A stretch of 64,000 nt of DNA, from assembly GCA_964617645.1 (NCBI GenBank), contig CAZTYE010000006.1:62001-126000 (forward strand). The letters are read 5' to 3'. Source of the DNA: JADJGC01 sp964617645. GTDB taxonomy: Bacteria > Zixibacteria > MSB-5A5 > CAIYYT01. Position 1 is the stretch's first letter; each line of letters opens with the position of its first letter. The position numbers were made by a program, and so were the translations under genes. This document shows, in pieces, positions 25,690 through 34,163 of the stretch. The notes under the pieces are model-generated. The model searched no databases. It saw nothing but the letters and a program-made list of their open reading frames with translations, and was not told the DNA's origin.

Positions 25690-25718
25690 TATATAGTGCG
25701 GGATGAAGTTTGCGACAA
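25690..25718 (-). promoter_or_regulatory. Promoter of the DUF5683-like gene
   Basis: On the minus strand TTGTCG (25713-25718), a 17-base spacer and TATATA (25690-25695) end only ten bases before the ATG at 25679, implying a leader of a few bases and no ribosome site. Confidence 0.5.
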
Positions 25719-25738
25719 CCGCAATCGCTGACGGTGTA

Positions 25739-25766
25739 TTGACTCACATTCGCCATTGGATATATT
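25739..25766 (+). promoter_or_regulatory. Promoter of the sirtuin gene, leaderless arrangement
   Basis: TTGACT (25739-25744), a 16-base spacer and TATATT (25761-25766) end six bases before the ATG at 25773. The expected transcription start therefore coincides with the start codon, and no Shine-Dalgarno sequence is present. Confidence 0.6.
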
Positions 25767-25772
25767 GCCGCG

Positions 25773-26516
25773 ATGCAGCCTTCCGAGAACTTGTTGCGAT
25801 TGCTCCGTGCCAATGTCCGCACCGTCGTCTTGACCGGGGCGGGCATCTCGGCAGAATCGGGAGTGCCGACGTTTCGCGGCGGTTCGAACAGTCTGTGGGA
25901 CCAGTTTAATCCGATGGAATTGGCTTCAGTCGAAGGATTCTTGGGCAACCCCAAGCTCGTCTGGGAGTGGTATCTCTGGCGCCGTGAGTTGATCGGCAAA
26001 GTCCAACCGAATCCGGGACACCGGATACTGGTGGAGCTGGAGCGACATCTGACGGAATTCACGCTGATCACGCAGAATGTCGATAACCTTCACCAACGGG
26101 CGGGATCGCGAAATGTGGTCGAATTGCACGGCAATATCCACAGAAACAAGTGTCAACGTTGCGGCAAAGCCATGACGGCCGCGACAATCGACCCGAGCAA
26201 TCTGCCCCGGTGCCATTGCGGTGGCTCGATCCGGCCGGATGTCGTTTGGTTTGGCGAACTTTTGCCGCAGCTTTCGCTTGAAGCGGCAAATAGCCGCGCG
26301 GCGGACGCCGAGTTGTTTCTGAGCATCGGCACATCAGCCGAGGTGTTCCCGGCCGCGGATTTGCCCATTGTGGCGAAACGCTGCGGCGCCTACCTGGTTG
26401 AAATCAACCCCGATGAAACGCGCATCTCGGCCCATGCCGACGAAGTGCTGCGCGGGCCAGCGGGAGAAGTCCTGCCAGAAATCTGGCGCGCGGCGAATTG
26501 TGTGGTGGAAGCTTAA
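25773..26516 (+). CDS. cobB: Sirtuin, NAD-dependent protein deacylase
   Basis: A 247-residue Sir2-family enzyme that removes acyl groups from lysines using NAD. The NAD loop is LTGAGISAESGVPTFRGGSN (about residues 21-40), the TQNVDNLHQRAG motif follows, and the catalytic His is in VVELHGNIHRNK. The zinc ribbon cysteines are in KCQRCGK and PRCHCGGSIRP, leading into DVVWFGELLP. The length is that of class III/U bacterial sirtuins. The next gene starts two bases after its stop, so it may be read through into the TPR lipoprotein. Confidence 0.95.
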   Translation: MQPSENLLRLLRANVRTVVLTGAGISAESGVPTFRGGSNSLWDQFNPMELASVEGFLGNPKLVWEWYLWRRELIGKVQPNPGHRILVELERHLTEFTLITQNVDNLHQRAGSRNVVELHGNIHRNKCQRCGKAMTAATIDPSNLPRCHCGGSIRPDVVWFGELLPQLSLEAANSRAADAELFLSIGTSAEVFPAADLPIVAKRCGAYLVEINPDETRISAHADEVLRGPAGEVLPEIWRAANCVVEA

Positions 26517-26517
26517 T

Positions 26518-29253
26518 ATGTCTTTTCACGATAGGTTTCGAGCTAAAGGCAACAATTCAGGCCGGTCGATGCTGATGCGCATAACGCTGATCGTGGCCTT
26601 GCTCCTGTCGTCGAGCGGCTGCGTCTACTTCAATACCTTCTATGCTGCCCGCAAAAACTTCAATTCCGCCGAGTCCTCCAGAAGGAAAGCGGCGCGCGAC
26701 AAAGCCAGCGGTCAAGAGATCTCGCAATACCAGACGGCGCTGAAGAAAGCATCGAAGGTGCTTTCCGAGCATCCCAATTCAAGCTGGATCGACGACGCGC
26801 TCTTCGTGATCGGCAAGTCGTTCTATTACCTCGGGGACTACAGCAAAGCGGAGCGCAAGTTTCGCGAGTTGCTCTCTTCTTTTCCCGACTCGAAGTATGC
26901 GGACGAATCGCGCTTGATGCTGGGCAAATCGCGCTACCAGCTCGACAACTATCTCCTGGCCAAGGAAGTTTTCCGCGACTACATCGAGAATTCCAAAAAG
27001 AGCGAATGGCGCGCGGAAGCTACGTACTTGATGGCCGAGATTTCCACGAAGGAAAAGGACACGACGTCGGCGCTAAGCTATTACCAGAAGTTCGTGGAGC
27101 AGAACCGCTCCGACCCACGCGCCGCCGATGTTTGGATGAAGATCGGACTCCTGCAATACCATAAGCAGACTCCCGCTGACGCGATTATCTCATTCCAGCA
27201 AGCGACCAAGCTGCACGAAGACCCGAAGCTTCAGCTCGATGCTCGCTACCAAACCGGCCGGGCGTTGTACGCAGTCGATTCGATCGAACAAGGCTTGTTA
27301 CTCTTCGACAAATTGCGCAAGGAGCAGAAGGATTCGGTGAAATTGGGAGAAATTCTGCTGCGGGTCGCCGAGGGCCTTGATCTCAAGGGCGAAGAGCGCG
27401 AGGCGATTCTGCTTTACGATGAGATCGCCACGAACTTCAAAAATCGCATCGAGTCCGCGGAGGCTTACTATCGATTGGGCGAGATCGCGCAGAACCAGTG
27501 GGAAGATTTCGTCGTGGCGAAAGAGATGTTCGAATTGGCGTCACGCGAGCAGCGCGGCGGTGACTGGCGCGCCAAGGCTCTCGAAAAAGTATCGGACATT
27601 CGCAAGCTGGAAACTTATCGGACTGCGCTGGCCGGCGATTCCGTCTCGACCGAAGCGGCGGCGGAAAACCGTTATCTGCTCGCGGAAATGTATCGCTCCG
27701 ACCTCGACCGCCCGGATTCGGCGGTGGTACAATACCTGAAAATCATCGCCGATTACCCCGAGACCGAACTGGCGCCGCGTTCGCTTTTGGCGCTTGGTTC
27801 GCTCAAGGAAGACCACTACGGCGACTCGGCTGCGGCGCGGCAGTTATATCAGAAAATCGTCGAGGAGTATCCACAGTCGGACGTATTTCGGCGAGCTCTC
27901 GATCTGCTCGATTTGGAGGGGGCCGAGCCATACCAGTTCTATCCCGATAAACTCTACGCCTTGGCCGAAGAGCAGTTTTTTGATAGCGCCAATCTCGATT
28001 CGGCCCGGACATTGTTCGATCGGCTCGTCAGGGATTTTCCCCAGTCGCGGTTAGTGCCGCGAGCCGAGTTTGCGATCGCCAAGATTGATTTGCAGCAATT
28101 CGAACCGCAACATCGTCGCAAGCAGCCGGTTTCAGGAGTGAAGGACTCCGCCGCACTCCTACTTGACTCCACTTCGTCGATAACCGCGCCGCCGCCCACA
28201 GACAGCGTTCGCTCCGACTCACCGGATAGCCTGCAGGCAACGAAACCGAAGAAGGAAATCGATCTTGCCCCGATTCGCAAAGCGACCGGTCAAGACTCGA
28301 CGCGACCGGCGGCTATCGAAAATCCTAAACTCAAGGAAGAAGCGTCAAAGAATAATGGCTTTGCGAGCCAGGCCTTCGATTCGGCGACGATGTTTAATGC
28401 CGACTCTTTGATCCGCCCCTGGGATATGACGCGCGACCGGCCGCCAAAATCGGATTCAGCAACGGCGAAAACCGACAGTTTGCGGAACGGCCAAAAGACT
28501 CCGGCGCAGAGCCGCCTTGAGAGTTTTCTCGATAGCTCAAGGACCACGCGAGCAGATTCGCTCGCGCGTGCTGCCAAAGAGGAGCGCCGACCGGGCGTGA
28601 AGGCTGACACGACTAAGCCGGGGACCAATCCGATTCAGGCCACAACCCCGACCGCCCCACGGCCGCAAGCGCCAAATCCGGCCGACACGATTGAGATTGA
28701 CTCGACGATGATCAAGCGTTTCCAAGCACTGGCAGCCAAATACATCGGCACACCGATCGGCGATGAAGCCGCCCGACTGGCCCAGGGGGCTTTGCGCGTC
28801 GCGCCGCAACGTCAACAGCCACCAACCGAACAGCAGCAGCAACAAGCGAAGCCAACGGCACAAGATTCCATCATCGCGAAGGATACTACTGTCTTTAACC
28901 CGGCCGATACTCTAACAGCAGCTCAGCGGGAAGAGCAGCGTCTGAAAGAAGAAATCGACACTTGGCCGCTGCTCGAAGACAAGCCGGAACAAACCGGGGA
29001 ATTTGTCTATCCGGTCGAGGCGGCGATTTCGAAATTCGAGGGCCGGGTGGTGTTGAAAATCAAATTGGACTTCGAGGGACGAGTCAACGAGGTGATCTTC
29101 CTCAAAGGTTCACGCATCGACGTCATTGACCAGCAGGTCGAAAAAGCCATGCGCGACACGTACTTTAGCACAATAAAAATAGACCCGTTGAAATTGCGCG
29201 CCGGATACTTTATATACAACTACGAGATCATACTGCCGGAGGCGTACCGATAG
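26518..29253 (+). CDS. TPR-repeat envelope lipoprotein with C-terminal TonB-like domain
   Basis: About 911 residues from the ATG at 26518. A hydrophobic signal (LMRITLIVALLLSSSGCVYF) with Cys at the expected lipobox position suggests a lipoprotein; an ATG at 26569 would give a shorter lead. Residues about 45-550 are TPR/Sel1-like helical repeats (YSKAERKFRELLSSFPDSKY is one) as in BamD and YbgF. A long low-complexity Ser/Asp/Pro linker follows (about 560-800), and the last 90 residues (PVEAAISKFEGRVVLKIKLD ... IIDP-like) form a TonB C-terminal domain. It is likely an outer-membrane assembly or gliding-type scaffold protein (inference). Confidence 0.8.
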   Translation: MSFHDRFRAKGNNSGRSMLMRITLIVALLLSSSGCVYFNTFYAARKNFNSAESSRRKAARDKASGQEISQYQTALKKASKVLSEHPNSSWIDDALFVIGKSFYYLGDYSKAERKFRELLSSFPDSKYADESRLMLGKSRYQLDNYLLAKEVFRDYIENSKKSEWRAEATYLMAEISTKEKDTTSALSYYQKFVEQNRSDPRAADVWMKIGLLQYHKQTPADAIISFQQATKLHEDPKLQLDARYQTGRALYAVDSIEQGLLLFDKLRKEQKDSVKLGEILLRVAEGLDLKGEEREAILLYDEIATNFKNRIESAEAYYRLGEIAQNQWEDFVVAKEMFELASREQRGGDWRAKALEKVSDIRKLETYRTALAGDSVSTEAAAENRYLLAEMYRSDLDRPDSAVVQYLKIIADYPETELAPRSLLALGSLKEDHYGDSAAARQLYQKIVEEYPQSDVFRRALDLLDLEGAEPYQFYPDKLYALAEEQFFDSANLDSARTLFDRLVRDFPQSRLVPRAEFAIAKIDLQQFEPQHRRKQPVSGVKDSAALLLDSTSSITAPPPTDSVRSDSPDSLQATKPKKEIDLAPIRKATGQDSTRPAAIENPKLKEEASKNNGFASQAFDSATMFNADSLIRPWDMTRDRPPKSDSATAKTDSLRNGQKTPAQSRLESFLDSSRTTRADSLARAAKEERRPGVKADTTKPGTNPIQATTPTAPRPQAPNPADTIEIDSTMIKRFQALAAKYIGTPIGDEAARLAQGALRVAPQRQQPPTEQQQQQAKPTAQDSIIAKDTTVFNPADTLTAAQREEQRLKEEIDTWPLLEDKPEQTGEFVYPVEAAISKFEGRVVLKIKLDFEGRVNEVIFLKGSRIDVIDQQVEKAMRDTYFSTIKIDPLKLRAGYFIYNYEIILPEAYR

Positions 29254-30056
29254 AAAAGCGCGACATTTTTCATCAGAGTGAGGTGGTGGACAACCGGGCG
29301 TTGGGCGACGGCGCGTTTTTGTTATCGATCAAACTTCGCCTCAAGAATTATCCGCATCCCGGCGAATTCCTGCACATCAGGCCGACTTCCGAGGGTTCCG
29401 ATCCGCTCCTGCGGCGGGCGTTTTCGATATTCGATTACGACGAGCAACGCGGTGTCGTCGATGTTCTCTACAAGGTCTTCGGACGCGGGTCCGCCATTCT
29501 CTCGCGCGTGCCTGCGGGGCATGTCCTCGACCTGCTCGGACCATTGGGCAACGGCTTTCCGCTCCCCGACAAGCGCCAACGGTTGATTATGGTCGGCGGC
29601 GGCGTGGGAATTCCTCCCGTCTACTTGCTCGCTAAAGTTTGCCTGATGAACGGCCACCCGGCGGAAGAGATCCTCTACCTTGGCGGCTTTTCCAACGCCA
29701 ACGATACTCGCATGGGCGAACGAATCAACACGCTTCCGATCAAGTACGAGATCTCGACCGATGACGGCTCGCGCGGCTACCGCGGTTTCGTTACTTCGCT
29801 TCTCAAGGAGCGACTCAGCGGCGGTTGGGGCGGCCAGGACTCGATCGTCTATGCCTGTGGTCCCGAGCCGATGCTGCGCGCCGTGCAGAATGTTACCGCC
29901 GAATGCGGCGTGCCCTGCTACTTTTCGCTTGAATCAATCATGCCCTGCGGTGTCGGCACTTGTCTGGGCTGCGTAGTTAAACAGGCCGGAGAAGACAAGT
30001 TTCTCCGCGTCTGCCGCGAAGGGCCGGTCTTCCGTTCGACCGAGGTGGAGCTATGA
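29250..30056 (+). CDS. pyrK: Dihydroorotate dehydrogenase electron-transfer subunit
   Basis: A PyrK-type flavoprotein that passes electrons from the class 1B dihydroorotate dehydrogenase to NAD. The FAD-binding text is PLLRRAFSIFDYDEQRG, the NAD-binding glycine loop is LIMVGGGVGIPPVYLLA, and the 2Fe-2S cysteines are in MPCGVGTCLGCVV plus RVCREG near the end. The start is unclear: the first usual codon is GTG at 29283 (257 residues), but that cuts the first strand of the FAD domain. An in-frame ATA at 29250 lies seven bases after a GGAGG and would restore it (268 residues). The stop overlaps pyrD as ATGA. Confidence 0.9.
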   Translation: MEKRDIFHQSEVVDNRALGDGAFLLSIKLRLKNYPHPGEFLHIRPTSEGSDPLLRRAFSIFDYDEQRGVVDVLYKVFGRGSAILSRVPAGHVLDLLGPLGNGFPLPDKRQRLIMVGGGVGIPPVYLLAKVCLMNGHPAEEILYLGGFSNANDTRMGERINTLPIKYEISTDDGSRGYRGFVTSLLKERLSGGWGGQDSIVYACGPEPMLRAVQNVTAECGVPCYFSLESIMPCGVGTCLGCVVKQAGEDKFLRVCREGPVFRSTEVEL

Positions 30057-30973
30057 GTCTGCCGTCGCTGAAAGTGAAAATTGGTGGCGTTGAATTCGCC
30101 AATCCGATCATGACCGCCTCCGGTACCTTCGGCTACGGTGAAGAATTCGACGAGTATATCGATTTGTCACGCCTCGGCGGTATCGTCACGAAGTCGATTA
30201 CGCGCCACGAGCGCAAAGGTCACCGCCCGCCGCGAACTGCGGAAACAGCATCCGGCATGCTCAATGCTATTGGGCTGGCCAATGTCGGTGTGGATGCTTA
30301 CGTGAAAGAGAAACTTAAATTTCTGCAGGGTTTGGGAACGCGGATCGTCGTGAATGTCGCCGGTTTCGATCTCGAGGAGTTCCTCTACGTTGTCGACAAG
30401 CTCAATGGCCACAAAGAGATCGACCTCATCGAGTTAAATATCTCCTGCCCCAATATCAAAGGCGACGGCATGGAGTTTTCCTCCAACCCCGAAATCGCCT
30501 ACACCGTCGTCAAGAAGGTACGCGAGATTTGCGATTTCCCACTGATGCCCAAACTCTCACCCAATGTCGCAGATATCCGCCCGGTCGCCAAGGCATGCGA
30601 GGAGGCTGGCGCCGATGCAATTTCGCTGATTAACACCTTGTATGGCATGGCGATTGACCCGTTTAGCTGGAAAGTAAAACTGACCAATGTCACCGGCGGC
30701 CTGTCCGGTCCGGCGATCAAGCCGGTGGCCATAGCGTTGACCTGGAAGGTCTACAATACCGTGAAAATTCCGATTGTGGGAATCGGCGGAATTATGGATT
30801 ATCGGGATGTAATTGAGTTTATGCTGGCTGGCGCCAGCGCCGTACAATTTGGGACGGCTAATTTCGTGCAGCCTGATTGCACAATTCGCGCCATCGACGC
30901 GCTCAATGAGTATCTGAGCCAGCGTAACTTGTCGGATGTAAACGAACTGATTGGAAAGGCGATTAAGATATGA
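30053..30973 (+). CDS. pyrD: Dihydroorotate dehydrogenase, class 1B catalytic subunit
   Basis: A 306-residue FMN enzyme that oxidises dihydroorotate to orotate. It opens with VKIGGVEFANPIMTASGTFG, and the catalytic Cys of class 1 enzymes is in LNISCPNIKGDGMEFSSNPE. The FMN-binding glycine text is PIVGIGGIMDYRDVIEFMLA and the phosphate site GASAVQFGTAN. The partner PyrK is encoded just upstream with a four-base overlap, which defines the 1B class. The stop overlaps pyrF as ATGA. Confidence 0.97.
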   Translation: MSLPSLKVKIGGVEFANPIMTASGTFGYGEEFDEYIDLSRLGGIVTKSITRHERKGHRPPRTAETASGMLNAIGLANVGVDAYVKEKLKFLQGLGTRIVVNVAGFDLEEFLYVVDKLNGHKEIDLIELNISCPNIKGDGMEFSSNPEIAYTVVKKVREICDFPLMPKLSPNVADIRPVAKACEEAGADAISLINTLYGMAIDPFSWKVKLTNVTGGLSGPAIKPVAIALTWKVYNTVKIPIVGIGGIMDYRDVIEFMLAGASAVQFGTANFVQPDCTIRAIDALNEYLSQRNLSDVNELIGKAIKI

Positions 30974-31788
30974 ATCCGTTCTTGGAGAAACTCACCAAAG
31001 CGCAGGAGCGCAGCGGTTCACTGGTCTGTGTCGGGCTGGATTCGGATCTCGACAAACTGCCGCGACATCTCGCCGCACGACAGGATCCGGTCTTCGAATT
31101 CAACAAGGCAATCATCGACGCCACCAAGGACCACTGCTGCGCCTACAAGCCAAATCTGGCTTTCTACGAAGCGCTCGGTCCGCGCGGCGTTGAGACGCTC
31201 AAGAAGACAATTCTGCACATCCCGTCGGAAATTCCAATCATCATCGACGCCAAGCGCGGCGACATCGACAACACCGCCAAGAAGTATGCCGACGCCATTT
31301 TCGACGATCTTGAAGGCGACGCGGTCACGCTCTCCCCGTACATGGGCTGGGATTCGATTGAGCCGTTTTTGCAATACGAAGGCGCCTTTGCTTTTGTTCT
31401 CTGCCTAACCTCCAATGAGGGCGCCCGCGATTTTCAGTATCTGGAGTCGCACGGCAAGCCGCTCTATATGCACGTGGTTGAGAAAGTCAACTCGTGGAAT
31501 CGCGACGGCAATCTTGGTCTCGTCGTCGGCGCCTCCAAACCGGAACAGCTCATGGAAATCCGACTTAAGGCGCCCAAGTTGCCGTTTCTGATACCGGGCG
31601 TCGGTGCTCAGGGCGGCGATTTGCACAAGTCTGTGGAATTCGGTACCGCCGGGGACGGTTTGATCACAATCAACATCTCGCGCGGCGTCATCTTCTCGTC
31701 CAAAGAGGCCGATTTCGCCTCAGCCGCTGCCGATTCGCTCGAAAAGTTCAATCAGCGCATCAATCAAGTCCGCGCCGGCGCCGTGTAA
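30970..31788 (+). CDS. pyrF: Orotidine 5'-phosphate decarboxylase (type 2)
   Basis: A 272-residue enzyme of the longer type 2 OMP decarboxylase subfamily. It decarboxylates OMP to UMP. The N-terminal SLVCVGLDSDLDKLP and the catalytic IIIDAKRGDIDNTAKKYADA (Asp-Lys-Asp triad region, about residues 92-111) are intact, as is the phosphate loop FLIPGVGAQGGDL. It is the last gene of the pyrKDF operon and is followed by a strong terminator. Confidence 0.97.
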   Translation: MNPFLEKLTKAQERSGSLVCVGLDSDLDKLPRHLAARQDPVFEFNKAIIDATKDHCCAYKPNLAFYEALGPRGVETLKKTILHIPSEIPIIIDAKRGDIDNTAKKYADAIFDDLEGDAVTLSPYMGWDSIEPFLQYEGAFAFVLCLTSNEGARDFQYLESHGKPLYMHVVEKVNSWNRDGNLGLVVGASKPEQLMEIRLKAPKLPFLIPGVGAQGGDLHKSVEFGTAGDGLITINISRGVIFSSKEADFASAAADSLEKFNQRINQVRAGAV

Positions 31789-31815
31789 TCGCAAGGCTGC
31801 TCAGATTAGACATTG

Positions 31816-31851
31816 AGGTCGGGACCGTATCGGTTCCGACCTTTGTCTTTT
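31816..31851 (+). terminator. Terminator of the pyrKDF operon
   Basis: AGGTCGGGACCG (31816-31827) pairs with CGGTTCCGACCT (31831-31842) with one G-U pair and a three-base loop, followed by TTGTCTTTT. Confidence 0.85.
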
Positions 31852-31888
31852 GCACTACACTGAGAACTGCCCCGAAGAAGCGCCGCGC

Positions 31889-32296
31889 TTAGCAGTGAAT
31901 CGGCTGCGGGCCGCCACCAAAGATGTAGTTGATGAGATAAACCGCGTCGGCGATCGAAATCGAGCCACTGCAATCGGCGTCGGCGGCCGAGAGATTCTGC
32001 GGCGCCGGACCGCCGCCGAAGATGTAATTGATCAGGAAGACAGCATCCGCAATCGACAAGTTACTATCGCTGTTGGCGTCGCCCGGAAGATACGGCGGTC
32101 GCCATTGTGGCGGAAGAAATCCGGAATTCAGGGTGCCGGCAGCGCCGCCTATCGGTTGACCAACGATCGAAACCAGAGCCTTGCCGTTCCGCAATGACCG
32201 GCCCGAAGAAACTGCGCCGAGTTGGTGCCGCGATCCGGTCGCGGCGCCGGAGACGATTTGCAGGATGATAAAAACTACAATTGCGGCTGCGCGCAT
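31889..32296 (-). CDS. Small secreted dockerin-type protein
   Basis: A 135-residue exported protein. A signal peptide (MRAAAIVVFIILQIVSGAAT) leads to a short segment with VSIVGQPIGGAAGTLNSGFL, a motif common near the C-terminus of surface proteins in this group of phyla. The rest is one dockerin: two EF-hand-like loops GDANSDSNLSIADAVFLINY and DADCSGSISIADAVYLINYI, each ending in IFGGG. Dockerins bind cohesins or calcium. It has almost nothing apart from the dockerin. It starts three bases after the stop of the repeat-protein gene, with no ribosome site, so it is translationally coupled. Confidence 0.8.
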   Translation of the reverse strand: MRAAAIVVFIILQIVSGAATGSRHQLGAVSSGRSLRNGKALVSIVGQPIGGAAGTLNSGFLPPQWRPPYLPGDANSDSNLSIADAVFLINYIFGGGPAPQNLSAADADCSGSISIADAVYLINYIFGGGPQPIHC

Positions 32297-32299
32297 TTG

Positions 32300-33925
32300 C
32301 TAGTAACTCGTTCGAATATAGATCGCCTGCAATGTGCCTTGTGAAAAGTCTACCGGTCCCGAGCTGAGCGCCGTCGAGCGCACATTGCCATAAACCGTAA
32401 TCGGTCCTGCCGACACTACCGGAATGACCTCGGATATCGTCATCGTAAAGTTGCCGCCGGTCGCACCGTTGGGCGACGAGAGTCGTGTTTCGCCATAGTG
32501 GCTGAATCCGCCCGGCATCGTAACGATCGACATCTGGCCAATCTCGTTTCCCGAGAGCGCGACAATTCCGCTCATGAAGCATATCAAGTATCCCGGCGCC
32601 GGGCAGTTTACCGTGAACTGCATCCAGGTCGTAATCGTCGTGCTCACCGAAGTCAGGTTGCCGCCGGTGGCATAGTTAAGACCAGGTTCATCCTTAAGTT
32701 TAGCGACACCGAGATTGTTGTCGACCACGTGTCGCTCGATGATCGAGTTGGAGGCGATCTCCGCGCCGGTCAGACTTTCGTCGATGATTTGCACCCCGGA
32801 AATGCTGCTATTCGCCAGTTTCGAACCGGTGATTCCCTGATCCACAATGTGATACCCGGCGATCTGTTGCGGGCCGATGTCATTAAAAGAGATCGTGCCG
32901 TTTTTGATATCTACACCCTGTATCGATTCATCGGTAATCTGTGCGCTGCCGACGGCGACGCCGGAAAGATGCTGCGATTCGATCGAAGCCGCCGCAATCT
33001 TACTGCCGGTGATCGTCGAGTCGGCAAGATCCGCGCCGGTGAGCGTGCCGTCCTGAATGTTGTCACCGGTAAATGCCGCGATCGACAGATGTGCGCTCGT
33101 GACCGTCCCCGCCTTGATCTTCAGTCCCGTGATGGTTGAATCTTCAAGGTCTTCTTCGCGCAGCGAGCCGTTCTCGACGCTGAGTGAATTGACCGCGCCG
33201 GCTTTGAGGTGACGGGCAGCGATGGTCGAGTCAGCGATCTTGGCGTCGGTTACGCTGCTATCTTGAAGCTGCGCCGTACCGACGGAGTTCGCCCGCAGCT
33301 TGGCGACGCCGACTGAAGCGTCTTTCAAATCGCTCTCCGTAACTGTGCCATCCACAATGCTGGCCGAGTCGACCAATATTGCCGGCAAACGCGCCGGATC
33401 GATAGTGCCGGAAACGAGTTCGGAGGCATCCAGATCAAGCGGTCGGTGCGCCTGTGTATCCGATTCGTGCGATGCGATAGCCTGCCGAAGTCCGGCCGTG
33501 TCGGCAAACGCCGCCGCAGAAAGGCCCTCCAGCGCCAGCGAATTCATGGCCAGAAACGAATACACGCTCGAACCGATCATGTGCCGCGGCGCGAACTCCG
33601 GCTCACCGCCTAACTGGATGCCCAGCCATAGCGGCGCTTGCGCAAAGATCATCGGGTCGAAGGGGGTCACCGCCCCAAGATAGGCATGCACGAGACCGTC
33701 TTTGAGCTCACGCATCTGCGATTCGGTCCACAGCGCGGCGCCTCCGACCGAATCGGCATATATGCTAAATGTCAGCGAGTAGCTTCCGTCAGGGTAGGCG
33801 GCGCCGGTTGAATCCGACAGACTCCCTTGATAGCTCAGAACCGGATTAATGGCCGCCAATGAATCCGGCTGTCCCCCAGTCAGAAACGCTCCAAGCAACA
33901 ACGCACCGATCACAATTATTCTCAA
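32300..33925 (-). CDS. Secreted protein with short tandem repeats (tail-fibre-like)
   Basis: About 541 residues from a TTG at 33925, chosen because CGGAGGTCACA sits directly before it and because the resulting N-terminus is a clean signal peptide (RIIVIGALLLGAFLTG). The first domain (VLSYQGSLSDSTGAAYPDGS, then YSLTFSIYADSVGGAALW) is the type found at the head of tail-fibre-like secreted proteins. Residues about 170-410 hold some fifteen degenerate repeats of roughly 15-18 residues built on the pattern D-x-[ST]-[IV]-x-x-x-x-[IL], such as DSTIAARHLKAGAVNS. They suggest a beta-helix (inference). A C-terminal beta domain follows. The gene is first in an operon with the dockerin gene. Confidence 0.78.
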   Translation of the reverse strand: MRIIVIGALLLGAFLTGGQPDSLAAINPVLSYQGSLSDSTGAAYPDGSYSLTFSIYADSVGGAALWTESQMRELKDGLVHAYLGAVTPFDPMIFAQAPLWLGIQLGGEPEFAPRHMIGSSVYSFLAMNSLALEGLSAAAFADTAGLRQAIASHESDTQAHRPLDLDASELVSGTIDPARLPAILVDSASIVDGTVTESDLKDASVGVAKLRANSVGTAQLQDSSVTDAKIADSTIAARHLKAGAVNSLSVENGSLREEDLEDSTITGLKIKAGTVTSAHLSIAAFTGDNIQDGTLTGADLADSTITGSKIAAASIESQHLSGVAVGSAQITDESIQGVDIKNGTISFNDIGPQQIAGYHIVDQGITGSKLANSSISGVQIIDESLTGAEIASNSIIERHVVDNNLGVAKLKDEPGLNYATGGNLTSVSTTITTWMQFTVNCPAPGYLICFMSGIVALSGNEIGQMSIVTMPGGFSHYGETRLSSPNGATGGNFTMTISEVIPVVSAGPITVYGNVRSTALSSGPVDFSQGTLQAIYIRTSY

Positions 33926-33981
33926 TGTGACCTCCGACAGGTATTTGATCGCAGTAACGAGACCTTGAGGTATTTGGCCAC

Positions 33982-34009
33982 AATATAACCGTAGCCCGCG
34001 TTTTTCCAA
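33982..34009 (-). promoter_or_regulatory. Promoter of the repeat protein-dockerin operon
   Basis: Minus-strand TTGGAA (34004-34009), a 16-base spacer and TATATT (33982-33987) lie 56 bases upstream of the TTG start at 33925. Confidence 0.5.
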
Positions 34010-34163
34010 GCGATTTGTGACCTTCACGTCACAACAGATCACACTTCACAATCTCGTCCCACCAGTTAACTACTTGCTAATCAACGCCATCGCGATTGGC
34101 ACGCGGCTTGACACTCCGGTTGTGCAGATGATGAACACCGAAACCACGACAGGAGAGGACAAG

